A stretch of 64,000 bases of DNA from Vibrio barjaei (GTDB lineage: Bacteria > Pseudomonadota > Gammaproteobacteria > Enterobacterales > Vibrionaceae), in the NCBI RefSeq assembly GCF_001639065.2, contig NZ_LQXO02000006.1, forward strand, positions 62,001 through 126,000, written 5' to 3'. This document shows, one piece after another, positions 30,576 to 39,817 of the stretch (its first letter is position 1; each line of letters opens with the position of its first letter). The notes below the pieces were generated by a model. That model saw only the letters and a list, made by a program, of their open reading frames with translations, was not told the origin of the DNA and ran no database searches. Both the position numbers and the translations under genes were made by a program.

Positions 30576-30660
30576 TGGTGGGGGGGGACGGATTCGAACC
30601 ATCGAAGGCAGTGCCGTCAGATTTACAGTCTGATCCCTTTGGCCACTCGGGAACCCCCCC
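30576..30660 (-). tRNA. tRNA-Tyr (GTA), second copy
   Basis: 85 nt, identical to the copy at 30410. It is the promoter-proximal gene. The first 30 or so bases upstream of each copy are also similar (GTTTTTATACTTGTTT then GTTTTCCCAAC), showing that the repeat unit is larger than the tRNA. Confidence 0.97.
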
Positions 30661-30716
30661 AGGAGTTTTTATACTTGTTTAATGTTTTCCCAACACATCA
30701 CTCAAGTGCGGAGCGC

Positions 30717-30744
30717 ATCATAACAAACTGCGCATAGCTGTAAA
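30717..30744 (-). promoter_or_regulatory. Promoter of the tRNA-Tyr operon
   Basis: On the minus strand: -35 TTTACA (30744-30739), 16-base spacer, -10 TATGAT (30722-30717), then a GC-rich discriminator GCGCTCC, as expected for stringently controlled stable RNA. Confidence 0.7.
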
Positions 30745-30981
30745 CCCTTTTTTGAGGATTTTGAATTGAATGGTGCCTTTTTGGACAAAGACGCTTAAAA
30801 AGCGTGTTTTTAGTCATTATTTATTAACCAGCGCGGTGTTACATTGATTGTACGTGGATGGTTTCTAAATAGATGATCATCAAATGTAAATAATCTCTTT
30901 AGGATACATTTACACTTCTTGACGTTATTCCTCGTATTACTCGCTACACTATCTGTAGTTTTTACACTGAAGACAAACACG

Positions 30982-32067
30982 ATGAAAAACAAAACAATAA
31001 TCGGTTTGCTGGCACTGTCTATTCTTAGTGCTTCACCAGCAACCTTCGCCAAAAGGAACGTTGGCTCCAAGGCTACCTCAGTAGTGACTGAACCTGTTGC
31101 CATCCATCAAGTTTCTCAATCTCTCTCATTAGTTGGCAAGTTAGAAGCGGATCAGTCGGTTATTATCGCCTCGGAAGTCAATGGTATTGTTAACGAAATC
31201 AAAGTCACAGCGAACCAAAAAGTTGAAAAAGGTCAGCCGTTGGTGCTGTTGAATGATGATAAAGCACGTGCAGCGGTGGCGGAAGCTAAAGCTTACGTTC
31301 GTGATGAAAAACGTATTCTTGCCGAGTTTGAGCGCCTTGTGGATCGTAATGCGATTACTAAAACCGAAATTGATGCTCAGAAAGCCGCAGTAGAAATTGG
31401 TAACGCTCGATTAGATGCGGCCAATGCCAACCTCAACGATCTCTATATCGAAGCGCCCTTCACGGGAACAGTGGGCTTAATTGACTTCAGCCGAGGAAAG
31501 CTGGTCAGTGTGGGTACTGAACTGCTGACTTTAGATGACCTCTCGACGATGCAACTCGACCTCCAAGTTCCTGAACACTACTTACCTATGCTTGAAAAAG
31601 GCATGGATGTAACCGCCAGAACATCAGCGTGGGGTACACGTATCTTCACAGGTAAAGTGGTTGCAATCGATACCCGAGTGAATCAGGAAACCCTCAACCT
31701 TCGAGTTCGTATTCATTTTGAAAACGATGAGAACCGTTTAAAACCGGGCATGCTAGCGCAAGCTAGAATGGAATTCCCTCCAATTGAAGCACCTATTATC
31801 CCAGTACAGGCTCTGGAATATTCGGGTACCAAACGTTTTGTTTACGTCGTTGATGAAAACAACAAGGCACATCGCACGGAAGTATTCTTAGGTGCGCGCG
31901 TTGGCAACCAAGTGGTGATTGAAAAGGGTTTAGAAATCGGCCAGCGTATTGTGGTTCAAGGTATCGTAAATATGCGTGATGGTGCCTCGGTTCAAGAAGT
32001 GAAATCAGAGCCGACAGCAGGTCGCACCGGTGACAAGCCAGCGGGCAATGACAAGGAAGCGAGCTAA
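30982..32067 (+). CDS. RND efflux periplasmic adaptor (membrane fusion protein)
   Basis: 361 residues from ATG 30982 (MKNKTIIGLLALSILSAS...FA signal). HlyD/AcrA architecture: lipoyl half-motifs IASEVNGIVNEIKVTANQKVEKGQPLV and YIEAPFTGTVGLIDFSRGKLVSVGTELLTL, a hairpin between them (EAKAYVRDEKRILAEFERLV), then beta-barrel and membrane-proximal domains. No lipobox Cys in the signal. It overlaps the RND permease by one base (TAATG). It may correspond to the V. cholerae VexG/VexH class, but this is uncertain. An outer-membrane TolC partner is not in the window. Confidence 0.9.
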   Translation: MKNKTIIGLLALSILSASPATFAKRNVGSKATSVVTEPVAIHQVSQSLSLVGKLEADQSVIIASEVNGIVNEIKVTANQKVEKGQPLVLLNDDKARAAVAEAKAYVRDEKRILAEFERLVDRNAITKTEIDAQKAAVEIGNARLDAANANLNDLYIEAPFTGTVGLIDFSRGKLVSVGTELLTLDDLSTMQLDLQVPEHYLPMLEKGMDVTARTSAWGTRIFTGKVVAIDTRVNQETLNLRVRIHFENDENRLKPGMLAQARMEFPPIEAPIIPVQALEYSGTKRFVYVVDENNKAHRTEVFLGARVGNQVVIEKGLEIGQRIVVQGIVNMRDGASVQEVKSEPTAGRTGDKPAGNDKEAS

Positions 32068-35000
32068 TGTTGTTATCTGATGTTTCTGTTAAACGTCCGG
32101 TAGCGGCAATCGTATTGAGCTTGCTGCTCTGCGTGTTCGGTATTGTTTCCTTTAGTAAACTCGCCGTTCGTGAAATGCCGGACATTGAAAACCCAGTCGT
32201 TTCTATCTCTACTCGTTATGAAGGGGCATCGGCCACTATCATTGAGAGTCAAATCACCTCTGTTATTGAAGACCAGCTCTCTGGTATCAGTGGTATTGAT
32301 GAAATAGAGTCAACCACGCGAAACAGCATGTCACGTATTACTGTGACATTTGAACTCGGCTATGACTTGAATACCGGTGTCAGTGACATTCGTGATGCCG
32401 TAGCCCGTGCCCAACGTGCACTTCCGGATGAGGCGGATGACCCTCTGGTGTTTAAGAACAATGGTAGTGGTGAAGCGTCACTCTATATCAATCTTAGTTC
32501 TTCAGAGATGGACCGCACTCAGCTTACTGATTATGTGAACCGTGTTTTGGTCGACCGTTTCAGTCTTATCTCTGGCGTTAGCTCGGTGGACATTTCGGGT
32601 GGCTTGTATCAGGTGATGTACATTAAGCTTAAGCCTGCCTATATGGCTGGTCGCGGTGTGACAACGTCAGATATTACCTCGTCGCTACGCAGCGAAAACA
32701 TCGAAAGCCCAGGGGGTGAAGTTCGAAACGATGCCACTGTGATGTCAGTGCGTACCGCACGCGCCTACAATACACCTGTCGATTTTGAATATTTGGTAGT
32801 TAAGCGCGCTAGTGATAATACGCCTATCTACCTAAAAGATGTCGCTGATGTTTATGTGGGCGCAGAAAACGAAAACTCGACCTTTAAGAGTGATGGCGTT
32901 GTTAACGTTAGTATGGGGATTGTGCCGCAATCTGATGCAAACCCGCTACAAGTCGCTGACTTAGTACATAAAGAAGTGGAGCGCATGCAGCAGTTCCTTC
33001 CACAAGGAACAAGACTGGCGATTGACTACGATTCTACCGTCTTTATCGATCGCTCGATTTCAGAAGTGTATAACACACTGTTTATTACTGGCGGTTTGGT
33101 TATCCTCGTTCTTTACATCTTTATTGGCCAAGCTCGAGCTACTTTGATTCCAGCCGTGACGGTTCCAGTGTCGCTTATCTCGTCTTTTATCGCGGCATAT
33201 TTCTTTGGCTTCTCAATCAACTTAATTACCTTAATGGCACTGATCCTTTCAATCGGTCTGGTGGTCGATGATGCCATTGTGGTAGTCGAAAACATCTTCC
33301 ACCATATCGAAAGAGGGGAGTCACCTCTATTAGCGGCCTATAAAGGGACGCGTGAGGTGGGGTTTGCCGTTATTGCCACTACACTGGTTTTGGTGATGGT
33401 GTTCCTGCCAATCTCGTTTATGGATGGCATGATCGGGTTGCTGTTTACTGAGTTTTCGGTATTACTGGCGATGTCGGTGATCTTCTCCTCATTGATAGCA
33501 TTAACGCTAACGCCGGTGTTGGGGAGCACTATTCTAAAAGCCAATGTTAAACCGAATCGCTTTACTCAGTTTGTCGACAAGGGGTTTAGAAAGCTTGAGC
33601 GCGGCTACAAAGCGGCTTTGGTTAAAGCCCTTAAATTGAGATGGATGGCACCAATTATCATCGTGGCTTGTATAGGCGGTAGTTTCCAATTGATGCAACA
33701 AGTCCCTGCCCAATTAACACCGTCAGAAGACCGTGGGGTTATTTTTGCCTTCGTTCGTGGTGCCGATGCAACCAGTTATAACCGTATGGCTGCAAATATG
33801 GACATCGTTGAGAAACGCCTTATGCCCCTATTAGGGCAAGGTTTCTTGAAGTCGTTTAGTATTCAATCGCCTGCGTTTGGTGGTAATGCGGGTGACCAAA
33901 CGGGCTTTGTTATCATGATTTTAGAGGATTGGAATGATCGTGATATCACGGCACAAGAATCTCTCAATGTGGTGAGAAAGTCTTTGGCGGGTATTGCCGA
34001 CGTCCGTGTCTTCCCATTTATGCCGGGTTTCCGAGGTGGGTCGAGCGAACCTGTCCAGTTTGTTATTGGTGGTTCGGATTATCATGAGCTACAGACGTGG
34101 GCGGATAAACTAGAGTTGGCAGCGGAACAGTCTCCGTTTATGGAAGGGGCAAGTACCGACTATTCTGAGAAAACGCCAGAACTTGTTGTGACGATTGATC
34201 GTGAGCGTGCCGCGGAGTTGGGCATTAGTGTGTCTGATATCTCGGATACGTTAGAGATCATGCTTGGTGGTAAAAGTGAAACCACCTATGTAGAACGCGG
34301 TGAAGAGTATGACGTGTATCTGCGTGGTGATGAGAATAACTTCAATAACGCCAATGATTTAAGTCAGATCTATATGCGAACTAAGTCCGGCGAGTTGGTT
34401 ACTCTGGATGCGGTGACTTCCATCGAAGAAGTGGCGTCATCGATTCGTTTGTCACACTACAATAAGCAAAAATCGATTACCATTAAAGCCAACTTGTCGG
34501 ACGGTTACACATTAGGTGAAGCACTCGATTTCATGGACCAACAAGCTGTGGAAATGCTCCCTGGTGATATCTCGGTAAGTTATGCGGGGGAATCGAAAGA
34601 TTTCAAAGAAAACCAATCCAGTATCTTAGTCGTGTTTGGTTTGGCTTTGCTGGTGGCTTATCTCGTACTAGCCGCTCAGTTTGAAAGCTTCGTAAACCCT
34701 CTCGTGGTAATGTTTACCGTACCTATGGGCGTTTTTGGTGGCTTCTTAGGTCTGGTAATCATGCAGCAAGGACTGAATATCTACAGCCAGATCGGCATGA
34801 TCATGTTGATTGGTATGGTGACCAAGAACGGCATCCTAATTGTAGAATTTGCCAACCAGTTACGTGATAAAGGTGTTGAGTTTGAAAAAGCCATTATCGA
34901 TGCTTCAGCACGACGTTTACGACCAATCATGATGACGGCATTTACCACGCTCGCAGGGGCAATTCCGCTGATTCTGTCTACTGGAGCAGGCTATGAAAGT

Positions 35001-35195
35001 AGAGTCGCAGTGGGTACGGTAATCTTCTTTGGTATGGCTTTCGCTACCTTAGTGACCTTGTTTGTAATCCCAGCGATGTATCGACTTATCTCTGCTAAGA
35101 CCAAAGCGCCAGGGCATGTTGAAGCTGAGCTCAATAAAGCGCTGAGTCACGACGTCAAAGCGCGAACCAGCCATGGCGAGTTAACCGACAGCTAA
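32067..35195 (+). CDS. RND efflux permease
   Basis: 1042 residues with the standard two-fold RND layout: TM1 near residue 12, a large periplasmic loop, TM2-6 (about 335-490), TM7, a second loop, TM8-12 (about 855-1010). TM4 carries the proton-relay acids in SIGLVVDDAIVVVENIFHH. GXXXXTL-type motif GMVTKNGILIVEFANQL in TM10 and the conserved RLRPIMMTA. Inner-membrane trimeric proton/drug antiporter of the hydrophobe/amphiphile class. Translation is coupled to the adaptor gene. Substrates cannot be read from sequence. Confidence 0.93.
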   Translation: MLLSDVSVKRPVAAIVLSLLLCVFGIVSFSKLAVREMPDIENPVVSISTRYEGASATIIESQITSVIEDQLSGISGIDEIESTTRNSMSRITVTFELGYDLNTGVSDIRDAVARAQRALPDEADDPLVFKNNGSGEASLYINLSSSEMDRTQLTDYVNRVLVDRFSLISGVSSVDISGGLYQVMYIKLKPAYMAGRGVTTSDITSSLRSENIESPGGEVRNDATVMSVRTARAYNTPVDFEYLVVKRASDNTPIYLKDVADVYVGAENENSTFKSDGVVNVSMGIVPQSDANPLQVADLVHKEVERMQQFLPQGTRLAIDYDSTVFIDRSISEVYNTLFITGGLVILVLYIFIGQARATLIPAVTVPVSLISSFIAAYFFGFSINLITLMALILSIGLVVDDAIVVVENIFHHIERGESPLLAAYKGTREVGFAVIATTLVLVMVFLPISFMDGMIGLLFTEFSVLLAMSVIFSSLIALTLTPVLGSTILKANVKPNRFTQFVDKGFRKLERGYKAALVKALKLRWMAPIIIVACIGGSFQLMQQVPAQLTPSEDRGVIFAFVRGADATSYNRMAANMDIVEKRLMPLLGQGFLKSFSIQSPAFGGNAGDQTGFVIMILEDWNDRDITAQESLNVVRKSLAGIADVRVFPFMPGFRGGSSEPVQFVIGGSDYHELQTWADKLELAAEQSPFMEGASTDYSEKTPELVVTIDRERAAELGISVSDISDTLEIMLGGKSETTYVERGEEYDVYLRGDENNFNNANDLSQIYMRTKSGELVTLDAVTSIEEVASSIRLSHYNKQKSITIKANLSDGYTLGEALDFMDQQAVEMLPGDISVSYAGESKDFKENQSSILVVFGLALLVAYLVLAAQFESFVNPLVVMFTVPMGVFGGFLGLVIMQQGLNIYSQIGMIMLIGMVTKNGILIVEFANQLRDKGVEFEKAIIDASARRLRPIMMTAFTTLAGAIPLILSTGAGYESRVAVGTVIFFGMAFATLVTLFVIPAMYRLISAKTKAPGHVEAELNKALSHDVKARTSHGELTDS

Positions 35196-35236
35196 AACCA
35201 CAGATTAAATTAAAATCAGGTTTCAATTAGTCTCAT

Positions 35237-35267
35237 AAAATGCTCAGTTTCGACTGGGCATTTTTTT
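35237..35267 (+). terminator. Rho-independent terminator after the RND operon
   Basis: AAAATGCTCAG/CTGGGCATTTT stem with TTTCGA loop and seven T. Confidence 0.88.
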
Positions 35268-35318
35268 GTTTGTTGGTTAGGATTGTTGAGTACAAAAACA
35301 ATCAATAAGGAAAGTAAA

Positions 35319-35639
35319 GTGGCTGAATTTAAATACAAAGATCTTCCTCAAGAGCAGCAAGATAAACTGGATGCGGCGGTATTTCGTAAGCTGTTGACTC
35401 ACCTTGATGAAAACAAAGATGTGCAGAACATCGATCTTATGATTCTTGCAGGATTCTGCCGTAACTGTTTTAGCAAATGGTATAAAGCAGAAGCTGAAAA
35501 TGAAGGATTGGCGCTGGACATCGATGATGCCCGAGAGCGTGTTTACGGTATGACTTATGATGAGTGGAAAACCAACCACCAACCTAAAGCAACACCTGAA
35601 CAGTTGGCTGCGTTTGAAGCGCGTCAAAACAAGAAATAG
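35319..35639 (+). CDS. DUF1244 family protein
   Basis: 106 residues from a GTG at 35319, chosen because AAGGAAAG lies about 8 bases upstream; the open frame continues 12 codons further up from a TTG without a ribosome-binding site. Family hallmark: HLDENKDVQNIDLMILAGFCRNCFSKWY and GMTYDEWKTNHQ. Small helical cytosolic protein of unknown function, conserved in proteobacteria. The paired Cys (CRNC) may bind a metal, but nothing more can be said. Flanked by terminators, so monocistronic. Confidence 0.88.
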   Translation: MAEFKYKDLPQEQQDKLDAAVFRKLLTHLDENKDVQNIDLMILAGFCRNCFSKWYKAEAENEGLALDIDDARERVYGMTYDEWKTNHQPKATPEQLAAFEARQNKK

Positions 35640-35645
35640 TCATTA

Positions 35646-35681
35646 GATTCTCTTCCTTTTGAGGAAGAGAGTCACTTTTTT
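35646..35681 (+). terminator. Terminator after the DUF1244 gene
   Basis: GATTCTCTTCC/GGAAGAGAGTC stem, then CAC and six T. Confidence 0.8.
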
Positions 35682-35849
35682 GTGATAGCCATTTAAGTCG
35701 ATAAATCGCCGCAAGGCGCTCACCCGTCCATACCCTAATCGGGGTATACCCACTGCCACTAATCACAACTTACTCTTTAGTCCATTTCTATTTAGCACCT
35801 CAATGCTAACGTTAATAAAGAATAACAAGAACCGCAGTGGTCATGATTT

Positions 35850-36944
35850 ATGTTTGCATCCAAAAAACAGTTACTAAACACTCAGCAGCAGTTGCAACAG
35901 CAAAAACAACAGACGGACACTTTCGCTTGCCAGATTGAGCAATTGCAGCAAGAGTTGGCGCTTCGTGAGCAAACTATCGAGCGGCTGGAGCAGCAGTTGT
36001 CTTCGCAGAAAACCCGTTCGCGTCGATTCTTAAATAGCGTGACGACGCAACTGATCTCCACCACCGCCAATATTGAACAGGCCAATAACCAACTTATCGC
36101 TCAAAGTGATCAGTTGCAGGCTAATCTTGGCGTGTTTGAAAGCACACAGCAGCAGTTGCATGCTATGTATCAGTCGTTGGATGAAGTCTCTCAGTCAGCG
36201 GCAACGAGCAAAGAAACCGTCGCAGCTCTTCAGGTACTTACCAGCGATATCACTCAGTTTATTAGTATTATCCACCAGATATCCGAGCAAACGAATTTAC
36301 TGGCGTTAAATGCTGCCATTGAAGCGGCGCGCGCTGGCGAGCATGGACGTGGTTTTGCGGTAGTGGCGGATGAAGTACGTTCATTGGCGGGTAGAGCCAA
36401 TGAAGCCGCCAGTGAAATTTCGGGATTGGTTGAACGCATTGAAGGCAGCACGAATCGAGCGGGAGACAATATTGAATTGGTCTCAAGCCAAGTAGCGGAA
36501 GCGTCACGAGGCGCGGCAGAGATAGTTCAAGATACCCAGTCTATTTTGTCTCTCTCGTCTGAAACGGTAGATGTGATTTACAAGAGCACTGTAGATATTT
36601 ACGCCTCAAGCGCAGTCGCGCAATACACCAATATGTGGACGACTGCCCACTCTAAACTCATTGGTGCAGAATACGAACATTCGCTATTAGAGCTCAAAGA
36701 ACACGAAACCATCTTTGGCCAAATAGTGGCTCATCATGAAGAAACCCGTCAACTAGCAAGTGTTGGCGGGCCGTTAGAATACTTTAGCGACAAAGCTAGG
36801 TATTATCATGACTGTTTGCACAGAGTGGCGAATAATGCGACAGATGCGGAGCTTGTTGCTCAACTTGATGATGGGTATCAAGACCTTGTTCATTATATTT
36901 CGCTGGCACAGGACAAAGTGAAGTCAGACTATCAGCGTGGCTGA
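35850..36944 (+). CDS. Soluble methyl-accepting chemotaxis-like protein
   Basis: 364 residues and no TM segment. A Gln-rich coiled coil (about 1-60) leads to the MCP hairpin-tip signature [34 protein letters not shown] (about 145-180). The C-terminal 120 residues ([12 protein letters not shown] ... HYISLAQDK) are helical with several His ([28 protein letters not shown]), in the place where short MCPs carry a CZB zinc-binding domain, but the usual CZB core motif with Cys-Leu-Gly-Lys-Trp is not there. Cytosolic signalling protein feeding CheA; ligand unknown. Confidence 0.82.
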   Translation: MFASKKQLLNTQQQLQQQKQQTDTFACQIEQLQQELALREQTIERLEQQLSSQKTRSRRFLNSVTTQLISTTANIEQANNQLIAQSDQLQANLGVFESTQQQLHAMYQSLDEVSQSAATSKETVAALQVLTSDITQFISIIHQISEQTNLLALNAAIEAARAGEHGRGFAVVADEVRSLAGRANEAASEISGLVERIEGSTNRAGDNIELVSSQVAEASRGAAEIVQDTQSILSLSSETVDVIYKSTVDIYASSAVAQYTNMWTTAHSKLIGAEYEHSLLELKEHETIFGQIVAHHEETRQLASVGGPLEYFSDKARYYHDCLHRVANNATDAELVAQLDDGYQDLVHYISLAQDKVKSDYQRG

Positions 36945-36948
36945 AGCA

Positions 36949-36969
36949 AAGGGGACGGTGAGTCCCCTT
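36949..36969. terminator. Hairpin between convergent MCP and amidase genes
   Basis: AAGGGGAC/GTCCCCTT stem with a 5-base loop, lacking a strong T-run on either strand. Probably a shared weak terminator. Confidence 0.5.
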
Positions 36970-36974
36970 CAGGT

Positions 36975-37820
36975 CTAGAGATTAGCTGGAGGAAGTTTAA
37001 GCTCGCCTAGGGTATTGAGATAAACCGACGGCTCTTGATACTGAGGAAACGCAATTGGGTGGTCTCTAAAACTCTTCAGTGGCTGTCCTAGGCCTAAGGT
37101 TCCTCTTTCTCTCACTCGTTTTACTCGACTTACATCAAGCTCAATAGGAATGACTTGTTCGGTTTCTCCTGCTTGATAAAGCACATCGCCTTCCGGACCT
37201 ACGACGATCGATTGCCCATTTCCCAGCGGCCCACAACCATTGATATCCACCATAAAGCACTGGTTGGTGATGGCATTGGCTCGTGCAATACAGCATTCAA
37301 TCTCGCGGTCTATCGTGCCTGTCATCGTTGGGTGAATGATAACCTCAGCCCCCATACAGGCTAGCGCACGAATAGTTTCTGGAATCCACATATCATAGCA
37401 AATGGAAACGCCAAATCGCCCAACATTAGGGATGTCAAAAGTCACGAACTGGTCGCCATTTTCAACCTGTTGCTCGTATGGGAGAAAAGGGTACATTTTT
37501 TGGTAACGAGCGATAACTTGTCCCTCGGGACTAATCACCAACAAGGTGTTGCTGGTACCATTGTCATCTTGAGTGTAATAGGAACCAGAAACCAGCCAGA
37601 TATTCTGTTCTTGAGCCAGCTTGATCAGTCTCTGCTCGGTTTCGCCTCCGATAGGCTCGGCATATTTGAGTGACGCACCGTAAATAGCAAGTTCACTAAA
37701 AACCACCATATCGACCCAAGGGAATCGCTGGCAAGTGGCACGAGTCTTCTGTTCCAACGTTGCTAAGTTATCGCCCATTGGAAGGCTTAATTGCAGCCCC
37801 GCAATTGAAAAATGGCTCAT
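36975..37820 (-). CDS. Nitrilase-superfamily carbon-nitrogen hydrolase
   Basis: 281 residues. The Glu-Lys-Cys triad is visible: E in MVVFSELAIYG (about 42), K in ARYQKMYPFLPYE (about 111) and C in FGVSICYDMWIPE (about 145). It cleaves an amide (or nitrile) bond of a small molecule. It is the last gene of a minus-strand operon and overlaps the upstream ABC ATPase gene by 4 bases, so it is coupled to an importer. With gabT and gabD nearby, I infer that it releases GABA (or an amine precursor of it) from an imported amide; the substrate is not shown by the sequence. Confidence 0.85.
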   Translation of the reverse strand: MSHFSIAGLQLSLPMGDNLATLEQKTRATCQRFPWVDMVVFSELAIYGASLKYAEPIGGETEQRLIKLAQEQNIWLVSGSYYTQDDNGTSNTLLVISPEGQVIARYQKMYPFLPYEQQVENGDQFVTFDIPNVGRFGVSICYDMWIPETIRALACMGAEVIIHPTMTGTIDREIECCIARANAITNQCFMVDINGCGPLGNGQSIVVGPEGDVLYQAGETEQVIPIELDVSRVKRVRERGTLGLGQPLKSFRDHPIAFPQYQEPSVYLNTLGELKLPPANL

Positions 37821-38812
37821 ATTGTCACCTTATCTTGTTGGTTTGCTGCAAAGTGCTGGTGTTCATTCAATAAAGGGTAAAAGCAAGCGCTCTCATGGGG
37901 TCTTTCTTGCTCTATGCGAGGAAAGGCTTTTTGGCACTTCTCGCTCAACCTTTGACAGCGGCTTTGGAATGCACATCCATGTGGACGGTTCAACGCACTT
38001 GGTACTTCTCCCGATAAGGCTTGCAATCGATCACGTTGGGTAGGATCTAGTGACGGGATAGAGTTAAGCAAGGCTTGTGTGTACGGGTGTTGAGTTTGAT
38101 GAAACACATCACCGACGGGACCTGCTTCGACAATTTCACCTAAATACATCACCAATACCCTGTCAGCGATTCGTTCGACCAATCCTAAATCATGAGTAAT
38201 GAACAAATAGCTCAGACCACGTTCCTGCTTAAGCTGATTAAGTAGATTAACAATGGTGGCTTGAACAGAGACATCCAGCGCTGCCGTTGGCTCATCTAAA
38301 ATAATCAATTTGGGGTCGAGCATTAAAGCGCGTGCAATCCCTATTCGTTGACGCTGCCCGCCGGAAAGCTCATGAGGCATGCGGTTTAACATGTTCTCAT
38401 TAAGTCCCACTGTAGTGAGCATTTCGAGAACCTTATCCAACCGTTCTAGTTTGCTCAGCTTTGTGTGAGTAAGCAGCGGCTCTTCCAATAGCTTTTGAAC
38501 TGAAAGTCGAGGGTTGAGTGTAGAGTAGGGGTTTTGAAATACGATGCTGTACTCTTTTCGTAGCTGTTTGAGCTGTCGACCTTTAAGTACGCTGATATCT
38601 TGACCGCAAAAGTGGATATGACCGCAATCAGCGTCAATAAGCTTGAGTATGGTCATGGCTATGGAGCTTTTCCCGCAGCCAGACTCTCCGACCAAGGCCA
38701 CACACTCGCCTGGTTGAATGTCGAAGTTGATGTGCTGAAACGCTTGTAATGTTTGTTGCCCAACAGAGTAGGACTTGGCAAGGTCTGTGACCTTCAATAA
38801 TGGTTGTACCAT
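37817..38812 (-). CDS. Peptide/opine ABC transporter ATP-binding protein (DppF/OppF type)
   Basis: 331 residues. Walker A VALVGESGCGKSS (about 40-48), signature LSGGQRQRIGIARAL, Walker B LIILDEPTAALD, H-loop ITHDLG, and the C-terminal oligopeptide-transporter extension with Cys residues (GCAFQSRC...C...C) as in the Fe-S-containing DppD/DppF ATPases. It pairs with the DppD-type ATPase just upstream (20-base gap) to power import. Confidence 0.92.
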   Translation of the reverse strand: MVQPLLKVTDLAKSYSVGQQTLQAFQHINFDIQPGECVALVGESGCGKSSIAMTILKLIDADCGHIHFCGQDISVLKGRQLKQLRKEYSIVFQNPYSTLNPRLSVQKLLEEPLLTHTKLSKLERLDKVLEMLTTVGLNENMLNRMPHELSGGQRQRIGIARALMLDPKLIILDEPTAALDVSVQATIVNLLNQLKQERGLSYLFITHDLGLVERIADRVLVMYLGEIVEAGPVGDVFHQTQHPYTQALLNSIPSLDPTQRDRLQALSGEVPSALNRPHGCAFQSRCQRLSEKCQKAFPRIEQERPHESACFYPLLNEHQHFAANQQDKVTI

Positions 38813-38832
38813 GATGATTCCTCCTCAATTAA

Positions 38833-39816
38833 TCAAGCAATTTGCTTCTGCTGTTTTGGTGGTTGATGATGAAAGCACAGGACCTGATGCGCGTTATATT
38901 GTTTGGCTTCTGGCGCAGCGCTTAGACACAGATCTGTGGCAGCATGGCAACGGGAGGCAAAAGCACAACCTTGAGGTTTTGTTCTCATGTCAGGCACAGA
39001 ACCAGGTATGGCGTACAATTCATGGGTTAAACCAATCGCTGGGACGGAATTAAGTAGTCCTTTGGTATAGGGATGCATAGGGTGATTGAACAGTGAATCG
39101 ATAGGGCCTTGTTCAACAATGGTTCCGGCGTACATCACCGCCACGCGGTCACATAGCGATGCCACGACGGATAGGTCATGAGTAATAAACAAAATGCTGA
39201 TGTTCTGTTTTTCGGCTAGTTCGCGCAGCAGCAAAATGATTTGTGCTTGAATGGTGACATCGAGTGCTGTTGTTGGCTCATCGGCGATAAGGACTTTGGG
39301 CTCACAGCTTAACGCGATGGCGATCATAATTCGTTGTAATTGGCCACCAGAAAACTGATGTGGATATTTCGTTACCGCTTGTTCTGGTTCTGGAAGGTGA
39401 ACCATGTCCAGCAACTGTATTGCTTCGAGCTTGGCTTGTTTGCGACTGATTTTGCGGTGGGCAAGAATAATATCAGCCATTTGTTGTTCGATGGTGAAAT
39501 AGGGGTTTAGAGCCGTCATCGGGTTTTGGAATATCATCGCAATATCGTCACCACGAACGCGTGCCCACTCTTGTGCGGAAAGCGACTCAAGGGGTTGACC
39601 TTCAAGACAAATCGAACCATTAAGAATAGCGTTATCTGGCAGTAATCCGAGACAGGCGGTTGAAGTGAGGGACTTTCCGCACCCAGATTCGCCTACCAAA
39701 CCAAGGATCTCGCCACGGTTGAGTTCAAAACTGCATCCATTAACGGCATGGATAGTTGAGGAGAAGTTCTCAAATTGAATGCTAAGGTTGCGTACGGACA
39801 ATAGAGAATCGGTCAT
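38833..39816 (-). CDS. Peptide/opine ABC transporter ATP-binding protein (DppD/OppD type)
   Basis: 327 residues from ATG 39816 (MTDSLLSVRNLSIQF), preceded by GGGAGAG; the ATG at 39867 would lie inside the permease gene. Walker A GLVGESGCGKSL, signature FSGGQLQRIMIAIAL, Walker B VLIADEPTTALD, H-loop ITHDLS, and the C-terminal cysteine motif GCAFASRC. The start codon follows the permease stop by one base, showing translational coupling. Confidence 0.92.
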   Translation of the reverse strand: MTDSLLSVRNLSIQFENFSSTIHAVNGCSFELNRGEILGLVGESGCGKSLTSTACLGLLPDNAILNGSICLEGQPLESLSAQEWARVRGDDIAMIFQNPMTALNPYFTIEQQMADIILAHRKISRKQAKLEAIQLLDMVHLPEPEQAVTKYPHQFSGGQLQRIMIAIALSCEPKVLIADEPTTALDVTIQAQIILLLRELAEKQNISILFITHDLSVVASLCDRVAVMYAGTIVEQGPIDSLFNHPMHPYTKGLLNSVPAIGLTHELYAIPGSVPDMRTKPQGCAFASRCHAATDLCLSAAPEAKQYNAHQVLCFHHQPPKQQKQIA

Positions 39817-39817
39817 A

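Noticed and set aside
35850..36944. CZB zinc-binding domain in the chemoreceptor
   Set aside because: Position fits, but the CZB core Cys motif is absent, so I only note it as unassigned.
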